From assembly GCF_026241095.1 (NCBI RefSeq), contig NZ_JAPFGB010000004.1, positions 283,256-347,255 on the forward strand: a stretch of 64,000 nucleotides of DNA, read 5' to 3'. Below the pieces are notes generated by a model. It was not told the origin of the DNA, did no database searches, and saw nothing but the letters and a program-made list of their open reading frames with translations. This document shows, piece by piece, positions 33,631 through 42,654 of the stretch (position 1 is the first letter of the stretch; each line of letters starts with the position of its first letter). The DNA is from Saccharopolyspora sp. NFXS83. Lineage in GTDB: Bacteria; Actinomycetota; Actinomycetes; Mycobacteriales; Pseudonocardiaceae. The position numbers were made by a program, and so were the translations under genes.

Positions 33631-34887
33631 TCAGGCGATGATGCGCAGCGGGTCTTCCAACAAGGCGGTGAACTGCTGGAGGAACGCGGCACCCACGGCC
33701 CCGTCGATGGCGCGGTGGTCGGCCGAGAGGGTCACCCGAAGGATCTTGCGGGCCACCACCTCGCCGTCGCGCAGCTGGAGCTCGTCCTTGGCTGCGCCGA
33801 CGGCCAGGATTCCGGCCTCCGGTGGGTTGATCACGGCGGAGAACTGCTCGATGCCGAACATGCCCAGGTTCGAGATGGTGAAGGTGCCGCCGGACATCTC
33901 GTCCAGCTTCAGCTTGCCCTCGCGGGCACGGCCCGCCTTCTCTCGGCCCTCGGCGGCGATCTCCGAGACGCTCTTGCGGTCCGCGTCGGGGATGACCGGA
34001 ACGATCAGGCCGTCCTCGATGGCGACCGCGACGCCCAGGTTGATCCGCTTGTGCTTGATCAGCTTGTCGCCGCCGAAGGAGACGTTCACCGACGGGTTCG
34101 CGCGCAGCGCCGTGGCGACCGCCTTCACGACCAGGTCGTTGATGCTGACCTTCGGGCCACCGGCCGCCTGCAGCCGCTCGTTGAGCTTCGCGCGGAACTC
34201 GACGAGCTCCGTGACGTCGATGGCGCTGGTCAAGTAGAAGTGCGGGGCCTGCTGCTTGCTCTCGGTGAGCCGCTTCGCGGTGACCTTGCGGATGTTGCTC
34301 AGCGGCACCTCCTCCGCGTCCGCCGGAGTCGCCACCTGCGGTGCCGGTGCCGGGGCGGCCGGAGCCTGCGCGGCGGGAGCGGCAGGAGCGGGGGCGGACG
34401 ACGCGGCGGCCTCGATGTCGGCGCGGATGATCCTGCCACCGGGGCCGGTGCCCTCGACCGAACCGAGATCCACCCCGAGGTCCTTGGCCACGGCCTTCGC
34501 CAGCGGCGACGCCTTCGGCTTCGCGCCCTCCGCGACCGCGTTGCCGTTGGTGGGAGCGGGCTCGACGGCCGGAGCGGCGGGCTCGGCGGCCGGAGCCGGT
34601 TCCGGCTTCGCCTCCGGCGCGGCGGCCGGAGCCGACGGCGCGGCGGAGCCCGAACCGTCGCCGATCAGGGCGATCGGCGTGCCGATCGGCACCGTCTGGC
34701 CCTCCTCGACGAGCAGCTGCTCCAGCACGCCGTCGTCGAAGGCCTCCAGCTCCATGATGGCCTTGTCGGTCTCGATGTCCGCGACGACCTCGCCGCGCTC
34801 GATCGAATCGCCCACCTTCTTGCGCCAGGCGGCGATGACGCCTTCCTCCATGGTGTCGGACAGGCGGGGCATCTGGATCTCAGTCAT
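33631..34887 (-). CDS. 2-oxo acid dehydrogenase E2 (dihydrolipoyl acyltransferase), pyruvate type
   Basis: A 418-residue E2. Single lipoyl domain with the modified Lys at about residue 42 (ETDKAIMELEAF), an Ala/Pro-rich linker (about 80-130), a subunit-binding domain (SPLAKAVAKDLGVDLGSVEG, GRIIRADIEAA), a second linker, and the catalytic domain ending with DHRAIDGAVGA (His/Asp). ATG 34887 is preferred, with GAGGAA seven bases upstream. It is the last gene of the lpd-E1alpha-E1beta-E2 operon. The lipoyl sequence (MPRLSDTMEEGVIAAW) is closest in style to pyruvate E2 chains; a branched-chain role cannot be excluded. Confidence 0.92.
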   Translation of the reverse strand: MTEIQMPRLSDTMEEGVIAAWRKKVGDSIERGEVVADIETDKAIMELEAFDDGVLEQLLVEEGQTVPIGTPIALIGDGSGSAAPSAPAAAPEAKPEPAPAAEPAAPAVEPAPTNGNAVAEGAKPKASPLAKAVAKDLGVDLGSVEGTGPGGRIIRADIEAAASSAPAPAAPAAQAPAAPAPAPQVATPADAEEVPLSNIRKVTAKRLTESKQQAPHFYLTSAIDVTELVEFRAKLNERLQAAGGPKVSINDLVVKAVATALRANPSVNVSFGGDKLIKHKRINLGVAVAIEDGLIVPVIPDADRKSVSEIAAEGREKAGRAREGKLKLDEMSGGTFTISNLGMFGIEQFSAVINPPEAGILAVGAAKDELQLRDGEVVARKILRVTLSADHRAIDGAVGAAFLQQFTALLEDPLRIIA

Positions 34888-34978
34888 CTGCACATTCCTC
34901 GGGAACTCTCAAGTCTCGTGGTGAACCGGTTCGTCGTGGCTCCCGGGATCCGACCCGAACGCACGACTCGGGTCAGGC

Positions 34979-35974
34979 TCAGCGGCGACGGCCGACGGCG
35001 TCGAGAGTCTCACGCACCGCGGTCGTGAGTGACTCGGCGGAGGGCAGCGCGGCCTTCTCCAGCGGCTTCGCGTACGGCAGCGGGACCTCGGCGGACGCGA
35101 CCCTGCGCACCGGGGCGTCCAAGTAGTCGAACGCACCGTCCGAAATGGACGCGGCGATCTCCGCTCCGATGCCGTAGGTCAACCAGTCGTCCTCGGCCAC
35201 GACCGCGCACCCGGTCTTGCGGACCGAGTTCACGAACGTCTCGCGGTCCAGCGGGCGCAGGCTGCGCAGGTCCACGACCTCGGCGTTGATGCCGTCCTGC
35301 TCGTACAGCTTCTCCGCGACCTGAGTGGCCACCCCGGCCATCCGGGAGTAGCCGATGATCGTGATGTCGGAGCCCTCGCGGGTCACCGCGGCCTTGCCGA
35401 TCTCGGCCGGCTCCACGTGGTCCGGAACCTCGCCCTTGGTGTTGTAGAGCGCCAGGTTCTCCAAGAACAGCACCGGGTCGTCGTCCCGGATCGCCGCCAG
35501 CAGCAGCGCCTTCGCGTCCGCGGGCGTGCTCGGCGCGACGACCTTCAGGCCCGGCACGAACGCGTAGTACAGCTCGATGTTCTGCGAGTGCGTCGCGCCC
35601 AGCTGCTGACCGCCGCCACCGGGCGTGCGCAGCACCATCGGCACGTTGGTCTGGCCACCGAACATGCCGTAGATCTTGGCCGCGTGGTTGACGATCTGGT
35701 CCAGCGCCACCAGCGAGAAGTTGATCGTCATGAGCTCGACGACGGGGCGCAGCCCCAGCATCGCGGCGCCGACCGCCGCACCGACGAAGCCCTCCTCGGC
35801 GATCGGGGTGTCGCGCACCCGCTTCTCGCCGAACTCGTCCAGCAGCCCAGCGGTGATCTTGTACGAGCCCTCGAAGACGCCGATCTCCTCACCGATGAGG
35901 AACACGTCGTCGTCGCGGTGCATCTCGTCGCGCAGGGTGTCGTGCAGCGCCTGGCGGTAAGTGATGACGGCCAA
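34979..35974 (-). CDS. 2-oxo acid dehydrogenase E1 beta subunit
   Basis: A 331-residue beta chain of the alpha2beta2 thiamine-diphosphate E1. TPP-dependent transketolase-like domain (GEEIGVFEGSYKITAGLLDE, DTPIAEEGFVGAAVGAAMLG with the Glu that activates TPP) and C-terminal transketolase domain (DLRSLRPLDRETFVNSVRKT). TTG 35974 is selected: AGGAGAA stands seven bases upstream and the protein then begins AVITYRQALHDTLRDEM, as in relatives. The ATG at 35995 lacks a ribosome-binding site and would add seven residues. It lies 84 bases after E1 alpha and 91 before E2. Confidence 0.92.
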   Translation of the reverse strand: MAVITYRQALHDTLRDEMHRDDDVFLIGEEIGVFEGSYKITAGLLDEFGEKRVRDTPIAEEGFVGAAVGAAMLGLRPVVELMTINFSLVALDQIVNHAAKIYGMFGGQTNVPMVLRTPGGGGQQLGATHSQNIELYYAFVPGLKVVAPSTPADAKALLLAAIRDDDPVLFLENLALYNTKGEVPDHVEPAEIGKAAVTREGSDITIIGYSRMAGVATQVAEKLYEQDGINAEVVDLRSLRPLDRETFVNSVRKTGCAVVAEDDWLTYGIGAEIAASISDGAFDYLDAPVRRVASAEVPLPYAKPLEKAALPSAESLTTAVRETLDAVGRRR

Positions 35975-36058
35975 GAGTCGTTCTCCTGAAGACATGCCGC
36001 GCGCGGCACCCGGCGAAGCACACCGGGCACCGCGCGACGACGAGAGATGAGAGTGCGG

Positions 36059-37153
36059 TCAGAACACCGGGTCTGCGGGCAGCCGGCGCGAGTCGTTGGC
36101 GACCGGAGTGGCGTAGGTGTAGTCGAACAGCGTCGAGACCTCGGGGTGCGGGCTGTCGTCGGCGAAGGCCACCGCCGCGTCCGCGTCGGCCTGCGCCAGC
36201 CGCTCGATCTCCTTCGCGCCGTCCTCGTCGAGCACGCCGGCCTCGACCAGCCGCGACCGGAAGTTCACCACCGGGTCGTGGTCGCGGGCCTCCTGCACCG
36301 ACTCCTCGCTGCGGTACTTCGCGGGGTCCACGACGGAGTGCCCCTTGAGGCGGTGGCTGACCGCCTCCAGCAGCGCCGGGCCGCCCGACTCGCGGGCGCG
36401 CTCCACCAGCCGCGTCGCGGCGTCGCGGACGGCCAGCACGTCGTTGCCGTCGACCCGCTCGCCGTGCATCCGGTACGCCGAGGCGCGCTTGTAGAGCTCC
36501 GACTCCGCGGAGGACTTCTCCACCGTGGTGCCCATGCCCAGGAAGTTGTTCACCACCACGAACACCACCGGCAGGTTCCACAGCGCGGCGATGTTCAGGG
36601 CCTCGTGGAACGCGCCGATGTTCGTGGTGCCGTCACCCATCTGGCACATCACGACCTGGTCGCCGTCGCGGTAGTCGATGGCCAGCGCGGCACCCGTCGC
36701 CAGCGGGATCTGACCGCCGACGATGCCGTAGCCGCCGAGCAGCCCGGCCTCCACGTCGAACATGTGCATCGAACCGCCCCAGCCCTTGGAAGTGCCGGTG
36801 GTGCGGCCGTAGAGCTCCGCCATCACGCGGCCGGGCTCGATGCCCTTGGCCAGCGCGTAGCCGTGCTCGCGGTAGTTCGTGAACAGCAGGTCCGTCTTGC
36901 GCAGCGCCGACATCAAGCCGACGACGGTGGCCTCCTCGCCCAGGTTCAGGTGGCAGTAGCCGCCGATCTTGGCCTGGGTGTAGCCCTGCGCCGCGCGCTC
37001 CTCGAAGCGGCGGATCAGCGTCATCTGCTGGAAGTAGCCGCGCAGCAGCTCGGCGGACTCCCCGGCGAACGGGCCGCTCTTAGCGGCGCTCGCCGTGCCG
37101 CGGCGGGACTTCGCGCGGGTGGCGGGTTTGGTGCGGGTCGCGGTCTCAGCCAT
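36059..37153 (-). CDS. 2-oxo acid dehydrogenase E1 alpha subunit, pyruvate type
   Basis: A 364-residue alpha chain carrying the TPP pyrophosphate motif GDGTTNIGAFHEALN then NN (about residues 193-220). The phosphorylation-loop-like YRMHGERVDGND and the KIGGYCHLNLGEEA entry are typical of PdhA-like rather than branched-chain E1 proteins. The N-terminal 35 residues are Lys/Arg/Ala/Thr-rich and disordered. ATG 37153 (AAAGGG upstream) is preferred to the frame start 14 codons earlier. Together with E1 beta it decarboxylates pyruvate or a related 2-oxo acid and passes the acyl group to E2. Confidence 0.92.
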   Translation of the reverse strand: MAETATRTKPATRAKSRRGTASAAKSGPFAGESAELLRGYFQQMTLIRRFEERAAQGYTQAKIGGYCHLNLGEEATVVGLMSALRKTDLLFTNYREHGYALAKGIEPGRVMAELYGRTTGTSKGWGGSMHMFDVEAGLLGGYGIVGGQIPLATGAALAIDYRDGDQVVMCQMGDGTTNIGAFHEALNIAALWNLPVVFVVVNNFLGMGTTVEKSSAESELYKRASAYRMHGERVDGNDVLAVRDAATRLVERARESGGPALLEAVSHRLKGHSVVDPAKYRSEESVQEARDHDPVVNFRSRLVEAGVLDEDGAKEIERLAQADADAAVAFADDSPHPEVSTLFDYTYATPVANDSRRLPADPVF

Positions 37154-37191
37154 CACGGAACCCTTTCGATGCGTCGAGCGGAACGGGTGGA

Positions 37192-38664
37192 TCAACGCTT
37201 CTTCGGCGGCGCGGTGTGCACCGGCAGGCCGAGCGCGGACATCGCCGCCTCCATGCCGATCTCACCGAGCGTCGGGTGCGCGTGGATCGTCTCGGCGAGC
37301 TCGTCGAGCGTCGCCTCCAAGGTGATCGCCAACGCGCCCTCGGTGATCAGGTCGCTGGCGGACGGGCCGAACACGTGCACGCCGAGCACCTCGCCGTACT
37401 GCTTGCCCGCCACGATCTTCATGAAGCCCTCGGTGTCGCCGAAGGTCTGGGCGCGGCCCAGCGCGGCGAACGGGAACTTCGCGGCGACGACCTCGTGGCC
37501 GGCGTCGGTGGCCTGCTTCTCGGTGAGCCCGACGCTGGCGATCTCCGGGTGGGTGAACGTCGCCGCCGGGATGACGTCGTAGTCGATCGCCGCGTGGTGG
37601 CCCGCGATGGTCTCGGCGGCCACGACGCCCTGGTGCGAGGCGACGTGCGCGAGCAGCGCCTTGCCGGTGACGTCGCCGATCGCGTAGACGTGCTCGACGT
37701 TGGTGCGCAGCTGGTCGTCGACCTGCACGAAGCCGCGGCCATCGACCTCGACTCCGGCGGCGGAGAGGTCCAGCGCGGCGGTGTTGGGCTTGCGGCCCAC
37801 GCCGACCAGCACCACGTCCGCGTCGACCTCGGAGACCTTCGCGCCGTCGACCGCGACCTTCAGCGCGGCGTTCTTGCCGCGACCGGAGCTCTCGATCTTC
37901 GAGACGGTGGCGCCGGTGAGCACCTGCACGCCCCGCTTGCCGAAGGAGCGGCCGAGCGCCTTGCCGATCTCGGCGTCCTCGGCGGGCACCAGCGTCGGCT
38001 GCATCTCGATGATGGTGACCTCGCTGCCCAGCGAGGAGAACAAGCTGGCCCACTCCGCGCCGACAGCGCTGCCGCCGATGACGGCGAGCTTTCCGGGGAC
38101 CTCGGTGAGGCCGAAGGCGCCATCGGAGGTGATCACGCCGGGCAGTTCCGCGCCGGGCAGCGGCAGCTGCACGGGGACCGAGCCAGTCGCGATGATCACG
38201 TCGCGGGCGCTGATCCGGTCGACGGGCTCCGCACCGGCCGGGTCGGCGGCGTAGCGCGGGCCGTTCGCGCCGAGCGCGGACTCGCCGACGGCGAACACGT
38301 CGACCGTGGTCGGGCCGGTGAAGCGGGCGTGGCCGTTGACGACGGTGACGCCGTTGGCCTTGAGCAGGCCCGCCACCCCGTCGGTGAGGCCCTTGACCAC
38401 GCTGTCCTTGCGACGGGTGATCGCGTCGTAGTCCAGGCCGACGTTCTCGGCGCGCACTCCGAAGTCGGCGGCGTGCAGCACCGTCTCGTAGACCTCGGCC
38501 GAGCGCAGCATCGCCTTCGTCGGGATGCAGCCCCAGTTCAGGCACACGCCGCCGGGTCGTTCCTTCTCGACCACGGCCACGTTCAAACCGCGCTGCGCGG
38601 CCCGGATCGCCGCGACGTATCCGCCGGGGCCGCCGCCCACTACGAGGAGGTCGTATTCCTGCAC
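37192..38664 (-). CDS. lpd: dihydrolipoyl dehydrogenase (E3)
   Basis: A 490-residue FAD-dependent disulfide oxidoreductase that reoxidises dihydrolipoyl-E2 with NAD. FAD motif GGGPGGYVAAIRAA near residue 10, redox disulfide GGVCLNWGCIPTKAM (about 42-56), an NAD motif IGGSAVGAEWASLFSSLG (about 185-202), and a C-terminal HAHPTLGE with the catalytic His/Glu. GTG 38664 has AAGGAG nine bases upstream. It is the first gene of the operon, 38 bases ahead of E1 alpha, so a complete complex is encoded together. Confidence 0.94.
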   Translation of the reverse strand: MQEYDLLVVGGGPGGYVAAIRAAQRGLNVAVVEKERPGGVCLNWGCIPTKAMLRSAEVYETVLHAADFGVRAENVGLDYDAITRRKDSVVKGLTDGVAGLLKANGVTVVNGHARFTGPTTVDVFAVGESALGANGPRYAADPAGAEPVDRISARDVIIATGSVPVQLPLPGAELPGVITSDGAFGLTEVPGKLAVIGGSAVGAEWASLFSSLGSEVTIIEMQPTLVPAEDAEIGKALGRSFGKRGVQVLTGATVSKIESSGRGKNAALKVAVDGAKVSEVDADVVLVGVGRKPNTAALDLSAAGVEVDGRGFVQVDDQLRTNVEHVYAIGDVTGKALLAHVASHQGVVAAETIAGHHAAIDYDVIPAATFTHPEIASVGLTEKQATDAGHEVVAAKFPFAALGRAQTFGDTEGFMKIVAGKQYGEVLGVHVFGPSASDLITEGALAITLEATLDELAETIHAHPTLGEIGMEAAMSALGLPVHTAPPKKR

Positions 38665-38816
38665 TTCGATGTGCTCCTTCGAGCCGCACCAGCCCTCACG
38701 AGACCGCGCCAACGGGCGGGTTCGCAGCCGGGTGAATATCGGGTGATTCTCACTCAGAGTGTCGTGAGCGCGGCCACTTCCGCGCTATGCGCGACCGCCC
38801 AGACTTCGCGGACGGT

Positions 38817-38830
38817 CGCTGTGCACAGCG
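38817..38830. promoter_or_regulatory. palindrome upstream of the dehydrogenase operon
   Basis: Perfect 14-base palindrome CGCTGTGCACAGCG in the 297-base spacer between the PucR-type regulator gene and lpd, about 150 bases upstream of lpd. A candidate operator for the PucR-type regulator or another dimeric factor. Nothing else recognisable was seen in this spacer. Confidence 0.4.
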
Positions 38831-38961
38831 CACAATCCCAGCCTCGATCGGCACCCTCAGTGATCACATCTCACTTTCCGTGAGACCTTACCGCCGGCGG
38901 ACTGGGGAAAACACGACCACCTCGCGGAGAGGAGAAAAACGGGAAATTTTCGCCGCCGGAC

Positions 38962-40182
38962 TCAGTCGCGCAGTCCGTCGCGCAGGTGTAGGGCCGACAG
39001 CGCCAGCGACAGCGACACGTACGCCGCCCGCCCGTGCAGCGGCTGCCCGATCAACGTGCCGATCCGGTGCAGCCGGTTCAGCACGGTGTTGCGGTGGCAG
39101 TGCAGCCGCACCGCGGCGTTCGCCGTGGAGCAGTTCTCCTCCAGCCACGCGGTGAGCGTGTCCAGCAGCATGTCCCGCTCCTTGACCGGCAAGTCCAGCA
39201 ACGGCCCCAGCTGCGAATCCAGCAGGCGTTGCGCCAGGTCAGGGGACTGCACCAGCAGCGCCTCCGGATAGCGCTGGTCCAGCGACACCAGCTGCGCGGA
39301 ACCGTAGGAGGCGGTGCCCATCGCCGTCACCGCGAGCTGGTGCGCCAATCCGACCTCGGCCAGGCCGCGCACCACCGGCGACGCCGCCACCCGGCCGCGG
39401 GCCAACGGGCGCAGCACCTCCAGCGCACCCGCCGCCTTGCGCTGCTCCAGCGCGACCAGGCCCACGAGTGTGTCGGCGCGCACTTGCCACACCGATCGGA
39501 TGTGCACCCCGCCCAACGCGTCGTGCTGGCCGCTGAGCGCGAAGCTGCCGTCGGACCGCATCTCCGCCACCACGACCAGGTAGCGACCGGCGGCGGGCAG
39601 GTCCAGCTCCTTCGCCGTCCGCTGCGCGAAGGCGGTGTCCCGCGCCCGGCCGCTGAGCAGGTCTTCGACCAGCGCGTGCCTGCGCTGATCGTCGCGGCGC
39701 AACCGCTCCAGCTCGGTGTTGCGGTACGAGGTGGACAGCGTCGAGGACAGCCCGTCGATCACCGTCCACATCGACGTCGCCGCCCCCAGCACCACGTCCG
39801 GGTCGGCGCGATCCGCGTGCGCCTGCTCGACGATGGCCTCCCACACGATGCGCCCGCCGAGGCGGAAGGTGCGCAGCATGACCTCCAGCGGCACGCCCTG
39901 CTCCGCGCGGCGGCGGCCGATCGCCGCGGCCACGTCATCGCCGTCCGGGTCGCCCGCGGCACCGCTGAGGATCTCCAGCACCCGCTGCAGGTAGCGGCGG
40001 CAGCCCTCGTAGAGGTCCTCGCGGGGCACCGGGCGGTAATCGGTCCACTCCGGGTTGTCGGTGAAGATCGCCGCCATCAACCGCCCGGCCAGCGCCTCGG
40101 CATCACCCAGCCGAGCCGCCGCCAGCGAATGCGTGATCGCGTGCCCGGGATCGGGCACCGGACGAGCAGGATCGGCGGCCAC
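38962..40182 (-). CDS. PucR/CdaR-type transcriptional regulator
   Basis: A 406-residue regulator. An N-terminal sensory region (1-160) with DYRPVPREDLYEG, a central GGDEF-like fold region typical of the family (about 180-320), and a C-terminal PucR helix-turn-helix (WLEENCSTANAAVRLHCHRN, VLNRLHRIGTLIGQ) that is diagnostic. It lies upstream of and in the same orientation as the pyruvate-dehydrogenase-type operon, making it a candidate regulator of lpd and the following genes. It is divergent from a GntR/FCD regulator. Confidence 0.9.
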   Translation of the reverse strand: MAADPARPVPDPGHAITHSLAAARLGDAEALAGRLMAAIFTDNPEWTDYRPVPREDLYEGCRRYLQRVLEILSGAAGDPDGDDVAAAIGRRRAEQGVPLEVMLRTFRLGGRIVWEAIVEQAHADRADPDVVLGAATSMWTVIDGLSSTLSTSYRNTELERLRRDDQRRHALVEDLLSGRARDTAFAQRTAKELDLPAAGRYLVVVAEMRSDGSFALSGQHDALGGVHIRSVWQVRADTLVGLVALEQRKAAGALEVLRPLARGRVAASPVVRGLAEVGLAHQLAVTAMGTASYGSAQLVSLDQRYPEALLVQSPDLAQRLLDSQLGPLLDLPVKERDMLLDTLTAWLEENCSTANAAVRLHCHRNTVLNRLHRIGTLIGQPLHGRAAYVSLSLALSALHLRDGLRD

Positions 40183-40321
40183 GTCCTGCGACGATACCCG
40201 TGGAGGAACGATCAGCGATCGTGTCGCGCCGCACGCCTGGTATCAAGTTCGCAGCATCACCCTTCGCCGTGACCGGCGGCGCACCCCACCACGATCGACC
40301 AGGGACGATCGAAATCAGGCG

Positions 40322-41014
40322 ATGATCGAGAGAGCGATGCCCGGAGCAGGACTGCCCCAACGACGACCCCGCGCCCAGCTCTCCGACGAGGTGGCCGCCC
40401 GCATCCGCGACCGGATAGTGACCGGACGGCTGCGCAAAGGCGAACACCTGCACCTGGAGCGCCTGTCCGAGGAGATCGGCGTCAGCGTCACCCCGGTCCG
40501 CGAAGCCCTGCTGGCGCTGCGCGGCGAGGGGTTCGTCGAACTGGAGCCCCGTCGCGGTTTCACCGTCCTGCCGCTGAACCGCCAGGACATGGAGGACACC
40601 AGCCAAGTGCAGGCGATGCTGGCCGGCGAGCTGGCCGCGCGCACCGCCGAGCTGATCAGCGTCGCGCAGCTGGCCGGGCTGGAGGAGGTGCAGGCGGAGC
40701 TGGAGCACGCCGGCCGGTTCGGCATCGGCGACGCCGCGGAGCTCGACCTCCGCTTCCACCACGTCATCTACGACATCGCCGATTCGGCGAAGCTGGCGTG
40801 GTTCGTGCAGCTCGCCTCGCGGTACGTGCCGCGGCGGCAGCTGGCCGCCGCGGCGGACTTCACCGAGTCGACCGGTCCGGAGCACCGCGCGATCCTGCGC
40901 GCCCTGCACAACCGCGACCCGGAGGCGGCTCGGCGCGCGATGCACGAGCACCTCACGCACAACGGGCAGGTCCTGATCAGGCAGCTGGACCAGCAGGGGT
41001 TCTGGGAGCAGTGA
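40322..41014 (+). CDS. GntR-family regulator with FCD ligand domain
   Basis: A 230-residue FadR/FCD-type regulator. The winged helix spans about residues 18-82 (VAARIRDRIVTGRLRKGEHL, EEIGVSVTPVREALLALRGE). The all-helical FCD domain has metal-site-like ELDLRFHHVIYDIAD and a late GPEHRAILRALHNRD with HEH. Members sense small organic acids. ATG 40322 is used; an ATG at 40337 behind GAGAGAG is a possible alternative. It may regulate a catabolic gene elsewhere; nothing metabolic follows it. Confidence 0.9.
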   Translation: MIERAMPGAGLPQRRPRAQLSDEVAARIRDRIVTGRLRKGEHLHLERLSEEIGVSVTPVREALLALRGEGFVELEPRRGFTVLPLNRQDMEDTSQVQAMLAGELAARTAELISVAQLAGLEEVQAELEHAGRFGIGDAAELDLRFHHVIYDIADSAKLAWFVQLASRYVPRRQLAAAADFTESTGPEHRAILRALHNRDPEAARRAMHEHLTHNGQVLIRQLDQQGFWEQ

Positions 41015-41337
41015 TCGCACGTTCCAGTGAACTCCGGCCTGTTCGATAGCGCTTCGCAGCCGGAGTCGGCGACCATTCCCTCACGTGGGCGAGACGGACG
41101 CCACCAGGGAATATTTCGGGTACGTAACGTATTCTCTACCTGCGGCGACATGCTCGGTGGCACTCGAGTTCGCGGCGACGTCACCCCCTTCGATCCTCGG
41201 ATCGGCCCCGGCCGATTCACGGGTCTCCGAAGGGCGTTCGGCGGCCCGCGGGCACACCGGAAACCACGTCTCCCGAGCTCGACGCCACCACCACCAGCAG
41301 CAGCTTTACCTTCTCCCAGGAATGCGGGGCACGAACC
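41015..41337. other. gap without a supported gene
   Basis: About 320 bases. The middle part (around 41100-41140) is A/T-richer than its surroundings and includes GGTACGTAACGTATTC, which may belong to the promoter of the small membrane protein at 41338. Open frames here have the composition of shadow sequence. Confidence 0.4.
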
Positions 41338-41490
41338 ATGCAGATCAGCAGCCGCACTGTCGTGTCGGTTGTCGGAACGGTGATGATGGTCCTGATGACC
41401 GTCGTACTCGCCGCATGGTCCTCACCGCAGTCCCCAGTGCAGCAACCCACCGGAGCGCCCAACGGCGCCATGGTCAGCGTCCTGCGCTAG
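41338..41490 (+). CDS. small single-span membrane protein
   Basis: A 50-residue frame. A short polar start (MQISSRT), one hydrophobic stretch (VVSVVGTVMMVLMTVVLAAW, about residues 8-27), and a Pro/Gln/Ser-rich tail (SSPQSPVQQPTGAP). This layout is that of a small membrane peptide with a disordered exterior tail. A GGGGC lies about ten bases ahead of the ATG, and an AGGAA farther upstream. It could be a chance frame, but the abrupt hydrophobic-to-polar pattern favours a gene. No function is proposed. Confidence 0.5.
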   Translation: MQISSRTVVSVVGTVMMVLMTVVLAAWSSPQSPVQQPTGAPNGAMVSVLR

Positions 41491-41515
41491 CCGGAGCGCG
41501 GTGGGCGCGGGCCGC

Positions 41516-42511
41516 TCAATCCTCGCGCACCACGTCGGTGGCCGGTTTGTCGTTGCGCAGGCCCAGGAATCTCGGGTGCCGCAACCTGCCGTCCCGGGTC
41601 CACTCGGTGAAGCCGACCTCCGCGACGAGCTCCGGCTCGGCCCACCGCACCTCCCGCTCCGGAATCCGGTCCGCGAACGGCGACTCCCGCCGGGACAACT
41701 CGTCGAGCCTGCCGCCGAGGTCCCGCAACGTCGCCTCGTCGTAGCCCGTGCCGACCTTGCCCGCGTACCGCAGCGCGCCGCCGTCGAAGTAGCCGACGAG
41801 CAACGCCCCGAAAACGGACCGGGACCCCTTCGGCTCGGTCCTGCCGCCGATGACGAACTCCTGCCCGGACAGGCACGGGAACTTCAGCCAGTCCCGGCTG
41901 CGACCGCTGCGGTAGGGGCGGTCCGCGCGCTTCGCGATCAGCCCCTCCCAGCCGCGAGCGCAAGCCTGCTGGAAGAAGTCCGCGCCGTCCCCGCTGCGGT
42001 GCTCGCTCAGGCGCAGCGGGCCGGTGAACTCGAAGCACTCCGCCAGCAGCCGCTTGCGGGCCCGCAGCGGCAACCGGGTCAGGTCGACGCCGCCGAACGC
42101 CATCAGGTCGAACACGCAGTAGTGCACCGCCACTCCGGTGCGGCGGGCGGCGCGCGGATCGGTCAGGTGCATCCGGCGTTGCAGCCTGGCGAAGCTGGTG
42201 CGGTCGCCGTCGAAGGCCACCACCTCGCCGTCCAGCAGGAACCGGTCCGCCTGCCCGGCCAGCGCCTCGACGACCTCGGGATAGGCGGAGTCGACCCGGT
42301 TGTGGTTGCGCGACCACAGCACCGGAGCTCCCCCGTCGCGCCCCGCGACCACCCGCACCCCGTCGAGCTTGCGCTCGAACACCCAGTCCGGGTCGGAGAA
42401 GCGGGCGTCGGTGCGGGTGGCCAGTTCCGGCGCCAGCCACTCCCCCGACCAGCCGCGCAGCAGCGGGCGAAGATCGGAGTCGAGCAGGTCGAGCGGATCA
42501 GCTTCGGTCAC
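41516..42511 (-). CDS. ATP-dependent DNA ligase (LigD ligase-domain type)
   Basis: A 331-residue ATP-dependent DNA ligase. The adenylated Lys is in ERKLDGVR (Lys about 48). Further nucleotidyltransferase motifs: LDGEVVAFD, YCVFDLMAF, EGLIAKRADRPY and DWLKFPC. The OB-fold domain follows (VGYFDGGALRYAGKVGTGYD). It lacks the polymerase and nuclease domains of full LigD, so it is the stand-alone ligase component of a non-homologous end-joining-like system (LigC/LigD-ligase class). No Ku gene is in the window. Confidence 0.92.
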   Translation of the reverse strand: MTEADPLDLLDSDLRPLLRGWSGEWLAPELATRTDARFSDPDWVFERKLDGVRVVAGRDGGAPVLWSRNHNRVDSAYPEVVEALAGQADRFLLDGEVVAFDGDRTSFARLQRRMHLTDPRAARRTGVAVHYCVFDLMAFGGVDLTRLPLRARKRLLAECFEFTGPLRLSEHRSGDGADFFQQACARGWEGLIAKRADRPYRSGRSRDWLKFPCLSGQEFVIGGRTEPKGSRSVFGALLVGYFDGGALRYAGKVGTGYDEATLRDLGGRLDELSRRESPFADRIPEREVRWAEPELVAEVGFTEWTRDGRLRHPRFLGLRNDKPATDVVRED

Positions 42512-42654
42512 GCATGCGGTATACCCGTAGTGGGCAGGGCGACCCCCTGACCACCCGCTCTCTCACACTTTCGTGATGGTGCGGGAAACTGGAGTTGATC
42601 TGCCGCAGGTGCGGGTACGCCCGCCCGAGCCGACCGCTGAAGGTGCACCGAGCG

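Noticed and set aside
35975..35995. ATG 35995 as start of the E1 beta gene
   Set aside because: There is no ribosome-binding site before it, whereas TTG 35974 has AGGAGAA at the right distance and begins exactly where relatives begin.
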